Shown here: positions 18,435 through 28,653 of the stretch, one piece after another
Layout of the letters: each line of letters opens with the position of its first letter
How positions within the stretch are numbered: position 1 is the first letter of the stretch
Origin: Prolixibacteraceae bacterium
GTDB taxonomy: Bacteria > Bacteroidota > Bacteroidia > Bacteroidales > Prolixibacteraceae
DNA length: 46,437 nt
Reading direction: 5' to 3'
Assembly (NCBI GenBank): GCA_016930365.1
Contig: JAFGGY010000032.1
Span: forward strand, 1 to 46,437
Program-made: the position numbers and the translations under genes
The notes under the pieces: model-generated
Seen by the model: the letters and a program-made list of their open reading frames with translations, nothing else
What the model was told of the DNA's origin: nothing
The model's database searches: none

Positions 18435-20399
18435 TTATTTTATACCATTTTTAGGTATTCTTTTTATTTCGATATTGTTGTTAATAAACAATTTCGAAGA
18501 GGAATGGACGTTAAGCGATTTCTCAGTTATTTTTGTCCAAGTTACTTCAGGCAAGTATTCAAAGAATCCGAGCCATTCCCAACTTCCATCGTAAACGCCT
18601 AAAGCGAGATCGGTGTTCATTGTACCATCTTCAAGAACAGAGGTTACAATTGTTCCATCAGCTGTAGCATTAGAAAAGACAGAATAAATTCTATCATCAC
18701 CAGTTCCAATTTGCTGTTCGGCAATTGATAATTGTGAGGTTACTGCATTGTAAATACCAACAACGGGTTCAGATTCACCAAGTAAACTTTTGAATAATCC
18801 GGTAATATGAACCTGGTCGGTTTTGCCTTCAACCAATTCAACACTAACAGTATCGGTTACTGTTGATTCGTCGAAATAAGATATGCCGCTCACAATGTAT
18901 TGGCCTAAGAGTACATCGATGCTTGATGCAAGTTTAGGTACTTCCCAATAAACAACATCCTGTAACTCAAGATTTACATTGCCTTCAGAGTCTATAACAA
19001 CACCTTCACCAATATTTAGATAAACTGTACTTCCAAATTCAACAGCTTGTGGCGTTTGTACTATTAAAATACTATCGTTTTCAGTGCTAATGCCTAAAAC
19101 TGTAACTTCGTGAGTATTGGAATTTCCATCAGGGTTAACATATTTCATTGATACACTTCCAGGGTTTTCTTCATTTAATGAAATTGAGAAATCAAAAGTG
19201 ATTTCAACATTAAACATCTGATTGGCTACAATCGAACCCGGCTCCGGAGAAATTGCAGTAGGTACCGTAAAGTCACCCAACTGCCAACCAAAAGCATAGT
19301 CAGATTCAGCATTTAAGTTTCCATAATTGTCGGATAAAACTCCTTCGGCAATATATAGTGAAATATAATCACCATGATTTGCATTATGGTTCTGTGTAAT
19401 TCTTAAAGTTGTATCATTAATGATTTCACAATTATTAGCAACTGAAACCTGATGTTCTTCAACGCCCAGCCAGTTTGAGTAATTTATCATCAGCATATCT
19501 GATGATAAATCTTCAAGGCTAATTGAGAATGGGAATGAAACATCAATAACAAAGTCATGAGCAGCTAATACAGATTCTGGTTCAGGGCTTACCTGAAGTC
19601 CTCCAATGTCGAAATTTTGGTATTCAAGGCGATAAAAATTACCTTTAAGTGCACCTCCAATTACTCCGCTTATTCTTTCTGAACATGTATTCCCTGACAA
19701 GTCGGTTAAAGCACCCGCTTCCCACGATAAGAAAAAGTAATCGCCTGGATGCGCCATTTGTGATTGAGGAACAGAAATAGTACGACCATCTACAGCTGTT
19801 GCGTCAAGGGTAAATGAAGTATCCATATTTGCATAGTAATAGCTAAGCGTGAATAATTTTTCAGGGTTAACTAATATGGGTTCATCAAATGTTAATACGA
19901 TTGGTGCATTGATAGCAACATCGGCATCCCCGGAAATGGCAGGAGATGAGCTAACAAATGTAGGTCCTACTCCATCGTCAGTTTTTACAATAAAGGTTTT
20001 GACAACAGACTCAACACCATCGGTGTTGGTTGCAGCTACATGTACCTTGTAAAAACTATTGGGCATTAAGCCACCAATTGTAATTGTCTCGCTAGTTGCT
20101 TCATCATACTCAAAAACTTCAGTAGCAACAATACCAGCTGCTCCATCTAATGATAATGATATGATACTTATTGTTTCAACACTTGAAGCCGTATCTGAAG
20201 ATATTGCATATCCCAAATGTCCTGCTTTATCAGTGTATATATCGAGTACAAAGCTTGAGTCGGCCACTTCCGAAACTGAGAGTGTTGTTGCCGGAGCTTT
20301 AAGTACATCTACCGATTTATATTCTTCGAATTGTGTACATCCAATTGTATAGATGCCAACCGAAAGTATTATTAAAATATATAATAGTGTTTTTTTCAT
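18435..20399 (-). CDS. Surface lipoprotein with SbsA/Big_5 Ig-like domains
   Basis: Lipobox VGIYTIGC; repeated VSPEPESVLAAHDF / ISPEPGSIVANQMF Ig-like segments. Confidence 0.72.
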   Translation of the reverse strand: MKKTLLYILIILSVGIYTIGCTQFEEYKSVDVLKAPATTLSVSEVADSSFVLDIYTDKAGHLGYAISSDTASSVETISIISLSLDGAAGIVATEVFEYDEATSETITIGGLMPNSFYKVHVAATNTDGVESVVKTFIVKTDDGVGPTFVSSSPAISGDADVAINAPIVLTFDEPILVNPEKLFTLSYYYANMDTSFTLDATAVDGRTISVPQSQMAHPGDYFFLSWEAGALTDLSGNTCSERISGVIGGALKGNFYRLEYQNFDIGGLQVSPEPESVLAAHDFVIDVSFPFSISLEDLSSDMLMINYSNWLGVEEHQVSVANNCEIINDTTLRITQNHNANHGDYISLYIAEGVLSDNYGNLNAESDYAFGWQLGDFTVPTAISPEPGSIVANQMFNVEITFDFSISLNEENPGSVSMKYVNPDGNSNTHEVTVLGISTENDSILIVQTPQAVEFGSTVYLNIGEGVVIDSEGNVNLELQDVVYWEVPKLASSIDVLLGQYIVSGISYFDESTVTDTVSVELVEGKTDQVHITGLFKSLLGESEPVVGIYNAVTSQLSIAEQQIGTGDDRIYSVFSNATADGTIVTSVLEDGTMNTDLALGVYDGSWEWLGFFEYLPEVTWTKITEKSLNVHSSSKLFINNNIEIKRIPKNGIK

Positions 20400-20423
20400 C
20401 TCAATATTTTTTAAGATTTAAAA

Positions 20424-21413
20424 TTATTGTCTTGTCCAAATTGCGGTTGGACTATTGGTCTCTTCATCCGAATTCCATGCCCATTGTAGGCCTAGTCCTT
20501 CGTTGCCACCATCAGTTATCATAAATGTGTATTGTTGTGAGAAGGTTATTGTTACACCACCTTCGGTGTTGATTGAGCCAACAAGTTCGTCAACTTCTTC
20601 GCCTTCACCATTGTCGTCTTCCCAAACATCTAATCGAACAGGGCCAAATCCCCAAGTTTCCCATTCCTGTCCAGCTTTAATGGTAACAGTAGAGTAATCT
20701 TCACTAACAGTTCCCAATATATAGTATGGGTCTGATAATGGAGGACCATAAGCAGCACCAGCCATACCATAAATTTTTATTTTATCGGTTTCGCCTTCAA
20801 CTGCGGAAATGGAAACAGAATGAGAAGTACTACCATTAGCCGTTTCGGTAACCGCCGATGTATAGTCTCCCAACATCCAGCCAAGAGGATGGTCATCATC
20901 AATAATAGTAATGACTGTTGTATTGGCAGAGGCTAAATCATAGTTTTGATTGTTGCCGGTAATTTTAAGTTGAAAAGATTTATTGCCATTTTCATCATAG
21001 GCATTGTTGTCGATAGCGGCAATTATAACATCAGCATATCCATAGCCTTCTTCAACTGTAATTTCTTTTGAAGATATAATCTCAAAATCAATACCCTCTA
21101 TTGCCGGATTTGCTATTTTACTACTATCTTCTGTTAAGTAATAGTCGCCATCTTTTTCTTCATACCATGAATTGTCAACATCAAATGAAACCTTACATGC
21201 AGGAGAACCAGGTGTGGCTGTAACTAAAACCTGTATGGTTAATGTATCCTTACCTTTTAGATCCTTATCAAACTCCATCATGTTGGCACTTGATTTATAA
21301 AAGCCAACATTTGACATGTCATCGGTGAAAAGTATGTCTTCTTGTTCACACGAGAACAGTGTTATTAAAGCCAATGCGGCAATAATTATATATGTTATGT
21401 TTTTCATATTCAA
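20424..21413 (-). CDS. Lipoprotein with Calx-beta-like and C-terminal beta domain
   Basis: Lipobox ALITLFSC; AIEGIDFEIISSKEITVEEGYGYADVIIAAIDN...VITIIDDD. Confidence 0.68.
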   Translation of the reverse strand: MNMKNITYIIIAALALITLFSCEQEDILFTDDMSNVGFYKSSANMMEFDKDLKGKDTLTIQVLVTATPGSPACKVSFDVDNSWYEEKDGDYYLTEDSSKIANPAIEGIDFEIISSKEITVEEGYGYADVIIAAIDNNAYDENGNKSFQLKITGNNQNYDLASANTTVITIIDDDHPLGWMLGDYTSAVTETANGSTSHSVSISAVEGETDKIKIYGMAGAAYGPPLSDPYYILGTVSEDYSTVTIKAGQEWETWGFGPVRLDVWEDDNGEGEEVDELVGSINTEGGVTITFSQQYTFMITDGGNEGLGLQWAWNSDEETNSPTAIWTRQ

Positions 21414-21432
21414 TTGAATTTACATTGTTATT

Positions 21433-22872
21433 TTATGGGTTTTGAACCATGTTTTCGTTGCCATCAAATTCTGCTTTTGGGATTGGTAGTGCCCATTTGT
21501 TATCTGGAAAATCAATATTTTGATTTGTTTCAGCAACAAAGTCATTACGAACTAAATTTTCTTTTCGACGAGCTAAGTCGAATACATTGTGTCCCTCAAA
21601 GCAAAGTTCTCTTCGTCTTTCATCTGATATATCAGACAATAAAATGGACTGAGTTCTGGCAGGTAATCCGCGATTAATTCGAACTGTATTGAAGTCGGCT
21701 AAAGCTGACGTGCCACTTATTGAAGCTCCCTTATGCAAGGCTTCGGCTCTGATAAGGTACATTTCAGATAACCTCAAAACCGGTGTGTTGTTTGTACTTC
21801 CATCACCTGTTTTGCTTGGGTATTTATTTGTCCACCAAATGCCTTCAAAAATTGCTCGTCCTTGTGGATCGGTATAGAATAAATCTCTACGCACATCACC
21901 TTCTTCGTATAAATTTAACAGGTCGTTTGAGGCAACAACATCACCGTGGTGAGCCGGGTTTGTCATATATGGGATACCTTCTTGACCGGGGTATCCAGAA
22001 TTACCGAGAGCACTATAAACTGCAAATATTACTTCGCTGCCTTCTGTATTACGACCCCAGGCTCCATCTTCATTCTCAGCTACTGTAACGTATTGATCGG
22101 CAGTCCACATATCAAATTTGCCAGATTCAATTACTTTTGTGGCATAGTCTGCTGCATTTTGCCAATCCTCCATGTATAAATATACGCGTGCAAGTAAAGC
22201 TTGTACTGCTTCTTTTGAAGCAAAACCTTTAGGATCAGCTCCGCCACTTCTTTGGTAGTCACCAAAAAGTTCTTCTGCTTCCAATAAGTCTTTAACCACT
22301 TGTTGGTATACTTCAGATACGGTATTTCTTTCTGGTTGGGCAATTTTAGTTTCAGTTACAACAGGAACGCCAAGGCTTTCTTTGCTGTGCGAATATGGTT
22401 GGGCATATAATCGAACCATATCGAAATGTGCAATAGCTCTAATAAATAAGCATTCAGCTTTAAAGTTATCTAAAGCTTTCATTTCTTCATTGCTACCATT
22501 AAAATTAGGTATAGCATTGATAACATTGTTTGCCCTTGCTATGGCAGTATATGCACTACTCCACAGCATCTCTGTGTTGCTTTCAGAGTAATTCCAAATG
22601 TAAGCATCAAATTGATATCCTGCATCCTGAGGTTTCAATTTACCGTTGCCACCTCTCATATCTGAGGATAATACGTAGTATCCGCCATACCAATCAACAC
22701 CATATAGTAGGGTGTAGGCTCCGGCAGTAGCTTTGTCTAAACCGTCAAAAGTACTTAATGTAAGTTCTGAAGTTTGTTGTAGTACGGGTTCTTTTTGCAA
22801 AAAGTCTTCACATCCTGCTAAAAGAATAATCATTCCCGATACTATTAATATATTTCTGATTATTGTTCTCAT
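21433..22872 (-). CDS. RagB/SusD family nutrient uptake outer membrane lipoprotein
   Basis: Lipobox GMIILLAGC; LQKEPV; NVINAIPNF; LLARVYLYMEDWQNA; RLSEMYLIRAEAL; DERRRELCFEGHNVFDLARR. Confidence 0.94.
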   Translation of the reverse strand: MRTIIRNILIVSGMIILLAGCEDFLQKEPVLQQTSELTLSTFDGLDKATAGAYTLLYGVDWYGGYYVLSSDMRGGNGKLKPQDAGYQFDAYIWNYSESNTEMLWSSAYTAIARANNVINAIPNFNGSNEEMKALDNFKAECLFIRAIAHFDMVRLYAQPYSHSKESLGVPVVTETKIAQPERNTVSEVYQQVVKDLLEAEELFGDYQRSGGADPKGFASKEAVQALLARVYLYMEDWQNAADYATKVIESGKFDMWTADQYVTVAENEDGAWGRNTEGSEVIFAVYSALGNSGYPGQEGIPYMTNPAHHGDVVASNDLLNLYEEGDVRRDLFYTDPQGRAIFEGIWWTNKYPSKTGDGSTNNTPVLRLSEMYLIRAEALHKGASISGTSALADFNTVRINRGLPARTQSILLSDISDERRRELCFEGHNVFDLARRKENLVRNDFVAETNQNIDFPDNKWALPIPKAEFDGNENMVQNP

Positions 22873-22902
22873 TATTATCTTTTTTTGCATTTGTAACTCG
22901 GG

Positions 22903-25884
22903 TTAAAATGATAATTCTATACCACCAATAATATTTTTCGCAGTAGGATAGATTCCATAAGCGTGTCCATCATTTCCACGTTCCGGGTCAAATGTATTCA
23001 GACTGTGGAAAGTATATAAATTGTAAGCGCTTACATAGATCCTGGCTCTTTCCATAAACTTAACTTTCTTTATTAAAGATGAAGGTAAGTTGTACGCAAC
23101 TGTAATTTCTTTTAATCTTAGATAATCGCCTTTTTCAATCCATCGAGTGTTTTGGAATGCATTTGATTCGCTTGAGTTTCCTATTAATGGTTTAGGTGTT
23201 TCGGTTATATCGCCTGGTTTTTTCCAATAATCAAGCGATGTGTTCGCATGGTTGGTGTACCAGCTATATCCATCTGAACGTAGGTAGCGACCTTCATTCA
23301 TTACTTCAATAACATGACCTACTTTATAATCGAATGTTGCATTTAATGATAAACCCTTCCAGGTTGCTGTTATATAACCACCACCAATAAGTTTTGGTTC
23401 AGGACTTCCGGCATATATTTGCCTTGACTTACTATAGTTGTTGGTGATTTTACCTTCTTCATCATACCATAATGCTTCTCCGTTAACCGGGTTTACACCT
23501 GCATAATCATGTAGTTTATAAGTATATAGTGATTTGCCAACTTTTTGCACTAACCAACTGCCAATTTCTTCTTCGCCAGCAAGATCAATGATTTCAGTTC
23601 TGTTGTGTGCAAAATTTACACCAGCTTCAATGGTGAGATCATTTTGTCGAACGATATCTCCATATATGCTTAACTCTTGCCCGACGTTTTTCATGCTTCC
23701 AATATTTCGCATAAGGCTTGAGAATCCAGAAGTCCATGATAAGCGGTCGTTAAGAAGCATATCTTCGGTAAAACGTTGATAGTAATCGAAAGTTACATTT
23801 AACCGGTCAAAGAAATTAAGATCCATACCAATGTTGTATGTTTTATTAAGCTCCCAGGTTAAATCAGGATTGCCTAATTGATCGGGAGCCATACCTGAAG
23901 CTCCGTTGTATTCTCTCGAACCATATACTCCATACTGACGGTAATTTCCAATTTGATTGTTACCGTTAACGCCGTAACTGGCTCTTATTTTAGCAAGTTT
24001 TATCCAGTCGATATTGTCCTTTATAAAATTTTCTTCGTTCATATTCCAAGAGCTACCAACCGACCAGAATGTGCCGTATTTGTGATTCTCTCCAAAGCGA
24101 GAGCTTCCATCCCATCGGATACTTGCTTGAAGAAAATATTTGGAGTCATAATTGTAATCAAGAATTCCAAAGAATGATAACATGGTATATTCAGTTTCGT
24201 CATATCCAACTTGGTCGTCAGCTTGAGTTGATGTTGTTGGATACGGAATATCCAAGTTGATATTGGGTGAGTTTCCATCAAGATAACTCATTCTGTAACT
24301 TTGTGCTTCCTGCCCAACTAATACACTATAGATATGTCTGTCATATATGTCATCGGCATATCGTGCAGTATTCGATGTGGTCAGAAGTTGAAAATTATAC
24401 CGGTTTGCATATACCGCATCTTGTGTATATCCTGCAATTTGCTGAACAAATTGTCTTGCTTCACCATTCGTTAATTCTATCGAATTATTGGTTTTTAAGG
24501 TAACTTGTTTTATTGGTTTATATTCAAGATAGGCTGTTCCTTGAAGTCTGTATTGTTTGTCCCACGCTTCATTTGTGTTAGCTGAAAAGAGTGGGTTAAC
24601 ATTGTTGTTTTCAGGAATATCAAGATTATAAGAGCCGTCTTCATTGTATATTGGTGTCCATGGCAGAATCATAAGTCCCCCAAAAAATGGGTTTGCGTAT
24701 CCCAAACCACCTGTCGAAACATCTTCATTTTTCATATGGGCAAATGATACTTTAGATCCAATTTTCACGGCATCGGTAACTTCAAAGTCGTTGTTTACTC
24801 TAAAGTTTAATTTTCTGTAATTATTGCCAATTACAATACCTTCAATATTTTCGTAGGCACCGGAGAAGTAGGTATTAACTCTGTCTGTTCCGCCACTTGC
24901 CGTTAATTCAAATTTTGAAGTTTTACCAGTTCTTAATCCTGATTTAAACCAGTTGGTTTGTTCTCCGGCAAGCAATGATTTTGGAAAATATGAATACCCA
25001 TAACCGGAAGGATCATCTGGATCAAGCCCGGTATTCTTTACCGCATCACGTAGGTAAGTCCAAAGCTCTTCTCCATTCATGGGCCAGAAATTATTGTCGT
25101 TTGCTAATTGTGAAAAACCTCCGGAAGCCCTAAAGCTGATTTTAGCTTCTCCTGCTTTTCCTGATTTTGTTGTTACCAGGATAACACCATTAGCGGCTCT
25201 TGAACCGTAAATTGAGGCTGCTGCTGCATCCTTCAAAACAGTTATTGATTCAATGTCGGCCGGGTTTAAAGCATATAAAGCATTTGATGATGTACTGGCA
25301 TATGATTGGTCGCCTGTCATAACCGGAATACCATCAATAACGTAAAGAGGCTCATTTCCAGCATTAACCGAACTGGTTCCCCTAATACGAATAGAACTAT
25401 TGCTTCCAGGTTGCCCACCTGAGGTTGTTACCATTAGCCCAGGAACTTTACCACTTAAAGCTTTATCTATACTTACGACTGGGGTTTCAGCAAGTTGTGC
25501 TGTCTGTACTTGGGTTGCAGCTCCTGTTTTGGCTTGTTTTGTCGTGCTTCCGTAAGCAACAACCATTACTTCGTCCATCGCAATTTGACTCGATGACATT
25601 TCAATTTCAATATTGTTCTCACCTTCAATATTGACTTCAATGGTTTGCATTCCAATAAATGAAAATACTAACGTGTTTTCGTCAGAAGGAATATTTATTG
25701 AAAATTCACCGTCGATGTCGCTGACTGCTCCAATAGATGTCCCTTTAACTACGATAGATACTCCCGGCAGGGTTGACCCGTCATCAGCCGATATTACAGT
25801 ACCTGTAATAGTGCGGGTTTGGGCGCTAGCTGCCTGTGATAGCACGATCATTACAATCGTGAGTAATAGCGCAATTTTTCTCAT
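22903..25884 (-). CDS. SusC/RagA family TonB-linked outer membrane protein
   Basis: ITGTVISADDGSTLPGVSIVVKGTSIG (CarboxypepD_reg-like); ALSGKVPGLMVTTSGGQPGSNSSIRIRGTSSVNAGNEPLYVIDGIP; IYGSRAANGVILVTTK; C-terminal GIELSF. Confidence 0.96.
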   Translation of the reverse strand: MRKIALLLTIVMIVLSQAASAQTRTITGTVISADDGSTLPGVSIVVKGTSIGAVSDIDGEFSINIPSDENTLVFSFIGMQTIEVNIEGENNIEIEMSSSQIAMDEVMVVAYGSTTKQAKTGAATQVQTAQLAETPVVSIDKALSGKVPGLMVTTSGGQPGSNSSIRIRGTSSVNAGNEPLYVIDGIPVMTGDQSYASTSSNALYALNPADIESITVLKDAAAASIYGSRAANGVILVTTKSGKAGEAKISFRASGGFSQLANDNNFWPMNGEELWTYLRDAVKNTGLDPDDPSGYGYSYFPKSLLAGEQTNWFKSGLRTGKTSKFELTASGGTDRVNTYFSGAYENIEGIVIGNNYRKLNFRVNNDFEVTDAVKIGSKVSFAHMKNEDVSTGGLGYANPFFGGLMILPWTPIYNEDGSYNLDIPENNNVNPLFSANTNEAWDKQYRLQGTAYLEYKPIKQVTLKTNNSIELTNGEARQFVQQIAGYTQDAVYANRYNFQLLTTSNTARYADDIYDRHIYSVLVGQEAQSYRMSYLDGNSPNINLDIPYPTTSTQADDQVGYDETEYTMLSFFGILDYNYDSKYFLQASIRWDGSSRFGENHKYGTFWSVGSSWNMNEENFIKDNIDWIKLAKIRASYGVNGNNQIGNYRQYGVYGSREYNGASGMAPDQLGNPDLTWELNKTYNIGMDLNFFDRLNVTFDYYQRFTEDMLLNDRLSWTSGFSSLMRNIGSMKNVGQELSIYGDIVRQNDLTIEAGVNFAHNRTEIIDLAGEEEIGSWLVQKVGKSLYTYKLHDYAGVNPVNGEALWYDEEGKITNNYSKSRQIYAGSPEPKLIGGGYITATWKGLSLNATFDYKVGHVIEVMNEGRYLRSDGYSWYTNHANTSLDYWKKPGDITETPKPLIGNSSESNAFQNTRWIEKGDYLRLKEITVAYNLPSSLIKKVKFMERARIYVSAYNLYTFHSLNTFDPERGNDGHAYGIYPTAKNIIGGIELSF

Positions 25885-26224
25885 AAAATTTAATTTAATG
25901 GATTAATAAAAGTCTAAATAATTGTTTCTTTTTTCTCACATTGTTAAAATTAGTTAATTTATTTTGGTTTTGTGTAATTGTTTAACCTGTTTTTTTTCAT
26001 GTTAAATACATTAACATATTTCTTTTAAATATGTTTTCGATAGGGGGAATATTATGTCCCTTTTGGTGGTTGATAAGAGGAGTGGAGAATATGGTAGCAG
26101 ATAAATGTGTTAACGATTTTGAAACTTTGTATAGTTTGCGCTTACCATATTTTAACTAAAAATAGTTAAAAAATGTTGAAATGAAACATTATGAAGCATA
26201 TTTGTGGTTCAAATTTTAATTAAA

Positions 26225-26278
26225 TGTAAAAAAAGCCCCGCGAACATGACAAATGTCAATGTTTTCGAGGCTTTTAAC
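26225..26278 (-). terminator. Intrinsic terminator downstream of the LysM transglycosylase gene
   Basis: Minus strand AAAAGCCTCGAAAACATTGACATTTGTCATGTTCGCGGGGCTTTTTTT; long imperfect stem plus T-run. Confidence 0.8.
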
Positions 26279-26296
26279 GCTTTTTGTTTTTGCTGT

Positions 26297-27952
26297 TTAG
26301 CGTTTCTGTATCTTTAACCGTTGTCCAATATCTAACGAGGTTGAACTTCCCATTTGGTTTATTTTCTGAATGTCGGAGGCTGAAATGCCTGGAAATTTTT
26401 TGGCTATTTCCCACAAATTGTCGCCCTGCCTAACGGTATAATATTCGTACGATGGGTCAATGGGTTCGGCTGGTGCACTGCTCGCAGTTGTGTTTGAGCT
26501 TTTGCCAATTGCCTTTTGTTTTTCTGCAAACGACATTTGATTGAATTGGCTGTAATGGTTTTCTTTTTGCTCAGGAACATATACCACCAGCTTTTGCCCT
26601 ACTCGTATTAAATTGCCCCTGATGTTATTCCAGTAGCGTAAATCGGATGCCCGTACATTAAACCACTCGGCAATGAAGCCTACATTATCGCCCGTTTTTA
26701 CAGTGTAATAAACAATTGCTTTGCCTTTTACATCAACCGGTACGTATTGATAAGCGGTTTGACTTGGGTTTTTTATTTGGTTGTTTGGGAAGTATTTTTC
26801 GTGTTCCCAAGCAAAAATTTGCGTTTCGAAATCGATAAATTTATTTACCATCTCGTGTGGCAGCCTTATAGGGTATGGTTTTGATGGGGTAGCTGGTATA
26901 ACATCAAGCCGGTACATGGGGTTGATTTCGCGCAGCATTTCAATGTCGGCATTTAAAATGTATGCAACCTGTTCAAGGTGCAGATAGTCGCTAACCATGA
27001 GGGTGTCGGTAATGATGTTAAACGATGGTTGTTGTGGTTGCAGGTTGTGAATTTTGTAGTAATTCATGGTGTAGGTAGCAGCAATGAATGCCGGAACATA
27101 ACCACGTGTTTCTCGCGGTAAGCGGTAGTAAATTGTCCAGTAGTCGCGTTTACCGCCCGAACGCCTGATGGCTTTGTTCACATTTCCCGGGCCACAGTTG
27201 TAGGCCGCAATTACTAAGTGCCAGTCTTTATATATATTGTATAAGTCGCTCAAATATCGGGCAGCAGCTTCGGTTGCTTTTACCGGGTCGCGGCGTTCAT
27301 CTACAAAGGTCGTTATTTCGAGACCGTACATTTTCCCGGTCCCATACATAAACTGCCAAAGGCCGCAGGCTCCGGCATGTGAATATGCCCGTGCATTGAG
27401 TGCCGATTCGATAATGGCCATGTATTTCAGCTCAAGTGGCATGTTGTATTTGTCAAGTATCTCTTCAAACATGGGAAAGTAGTAGTTGGCCAGTCCTAAC
27501 ATGATTTCTACCTGCCCACGACGTTTTTCGGTATATAATTCGATAACATTTCGAACGGTTTTGTTGTACGATAAATCGATGTACGAGTTAAGTGCTTGTA
27601 GCCTTTCGATATAAACAGAGTCGGGGATATTGGTTTTTTTCGAAGGGTTTTCGAGCTCAGAAATGGGAATCGCTCCAATACTCATTGTGTCGATAAGTAC
27701 CATGCTGTCGATGTTGTAGGCATTTCGGATGTACCAGTTGTTTATAAGGCTGTCCATTTGCTGGCTTAAAATAGTTTCCAGCATTTCGTCGGGGTAGGCC
27801 ATAAATGTATCAAGTATTCCCGAAGTATCTATACGTGCAATTTCGATTCTTTTCATGGGGCGTGCTATCACGGGCTCTTTGTCGGATGGGGTGTGCGAAA
27901 ATACTGAAAGGGTTATGGTTGAAATGAATACAATCAAAAGTGCTTTTCTCAT
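26297..27952 (-). CDS. Membrane-bound lytic murein transglycosylase D-like with two LysM domains
   Basis: ALNARAYSHAGACGLWQFMYGTGKMYGLE; VIAAYNCGPGNVNKAI; LysM YTVKTGDNVGFIAEWFNV and YTVRQGDNLWEIAKKFPG. Confidence 0.92.
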   Translation of the reverse strand: MRKALLIVFISTITLSVFSHTPSDKEPVIARPMKRIEIARIDTSGILDTFMAYPDEMLETILSQQMDSLINNWYIRNAYNIDSMVLIDTMSIGAIPISELENPSKKTNIPDSVYIERLQALNSYIDLSYNKTVRNVIELYTEKRRGQVEIMLGLANYYFPMFEEILDKYNMPLELKYMAIIESALNARAYSHAGACGLWQFMYGTGKMYGLEITTFVDERRDPVKATEAAARYLSDLYNIYKDWHLVIAAYNCGPGNVNKAIRRSGGKRDYWTIYYRLPRETRGYVPAFIAATYTMNYYKIHNLQPQQPSFNIITDTLMVSDYLHLEQVAYILNADIEMLREINPMYRLDVIPATPSKPYPIRLPHEMVNKFIDFETQIFAWEHEKYFPNNQIKNPSQTAYQYVPVDVKGKAIVYYTVKTGDNVGFIAEWFNVRASDLRYWNNIRGNLIRVGQKLVVYVPEQKENHYSQFNQMSFAEKQKAIGKSSNTTASSAPAEPIDPSYEYYTVRQGDNLWEIAKKFPGISASDIQKINQMGSSTSLDIGQRLKIQKR

Positions 27953-27968
27953 AAAATATTTTTCTCCA

Positions 27969-28643
27969 TTAAAAATTATACGCTAAACTAACTCCAAATA
28001 CAGGGGTGTTTGTTAAAGGGTCGATGGCAATTGGTTTGAAAGAATAGGCCAGGTCTTCCGAAATGTCGAAATCGATAAAATGGGCGGCTACATTGGCATC
28101 GAGTATGTTTAAGATGTAAAATGCAGCCGTTCCGATCATTACCAGCGAACGTTGACGATTGTATCGTTCAATCTGTTGCATAATGCGGTTTGGGTATGTT
28201 CCGGGATTGTTTTCATCAATTTCGACGCCATGTTGTTCTTCGATAAAACGATAGTTTTCGGTTGTGGTAAGGTCGCCATCGGTAAGATGAAAATAGGCTT
28301 TACGGTATTTGATGTAATACGACTGATTCCACTCGATACCCCACGCCCAAGCTGCAAAACCAGCATAAATAAAGGGTACTTTCCAGGTTTGCTTGTTGTA
28401 AATTTGACCCAGCCCGGGTAATACTGCCGATAACATGGTGGCTCTTCGTGGCAAATGAATGTTGATGGTGCTCGTGTCGATATCGCTTGTTTCTGTTTCT
28501 GTTTCTGTTTCAATGGTTTGTACGATGGAATCGGTTTCGAGTGAATGGTATAGCGAATCGGCATGCTGTGTGGCTTGCGCATAACCACTTAAGGCCAACA
28601 AGCCGAATGCGATAAACGGTATGAGCTTTACTAAAGTGTTCAA
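27969..28643 (-). CDS. DUF5683-like membrane/exported protein
   Basis: RRATMLSAVLPGLGQIYNKQTWKVPFIYAGFAAWAWGIEWN; adjacent to parB. Confidence 0.75.
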   Translation of the reverse strand: MNTLVKLIPFIAFGLLALSGYAQATQHADSLYHSLETDSIVQTIETETETETSDIDTSTINIHLPRRATMLSAVLPGLGQIYNKQTWKVPFIYAGFAAWAWGIEWNQSYYIKYRKAYFHLTDGDLTTTENYRFIEEQHGVEIDENNPGTYPNRIMQQIERYNRQRSLVMIGTAAFYILNILDANVAAHFIDFDISEDLAYSFKPIAIDPLTNTPVFGVSLAYNF

Positions 28644-28653
28644 TTTTTAATTG

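Noticed and set aside
27100-27115. CACGTG core (AACCACGTGTTTC) as a parS site near parAB
   Set aside because: Not a 14-16 bp palindrome; lies in the transglycosylase coding sequence. No convincing parS found by eye.
28488-28512. TTTCTG hexamer repeat in the DUF5683 gene as a phase-variation tract
   Set aside because: Only about four copies and a multiple of three, so slippage would keep frame (Glu-Thr repeats).
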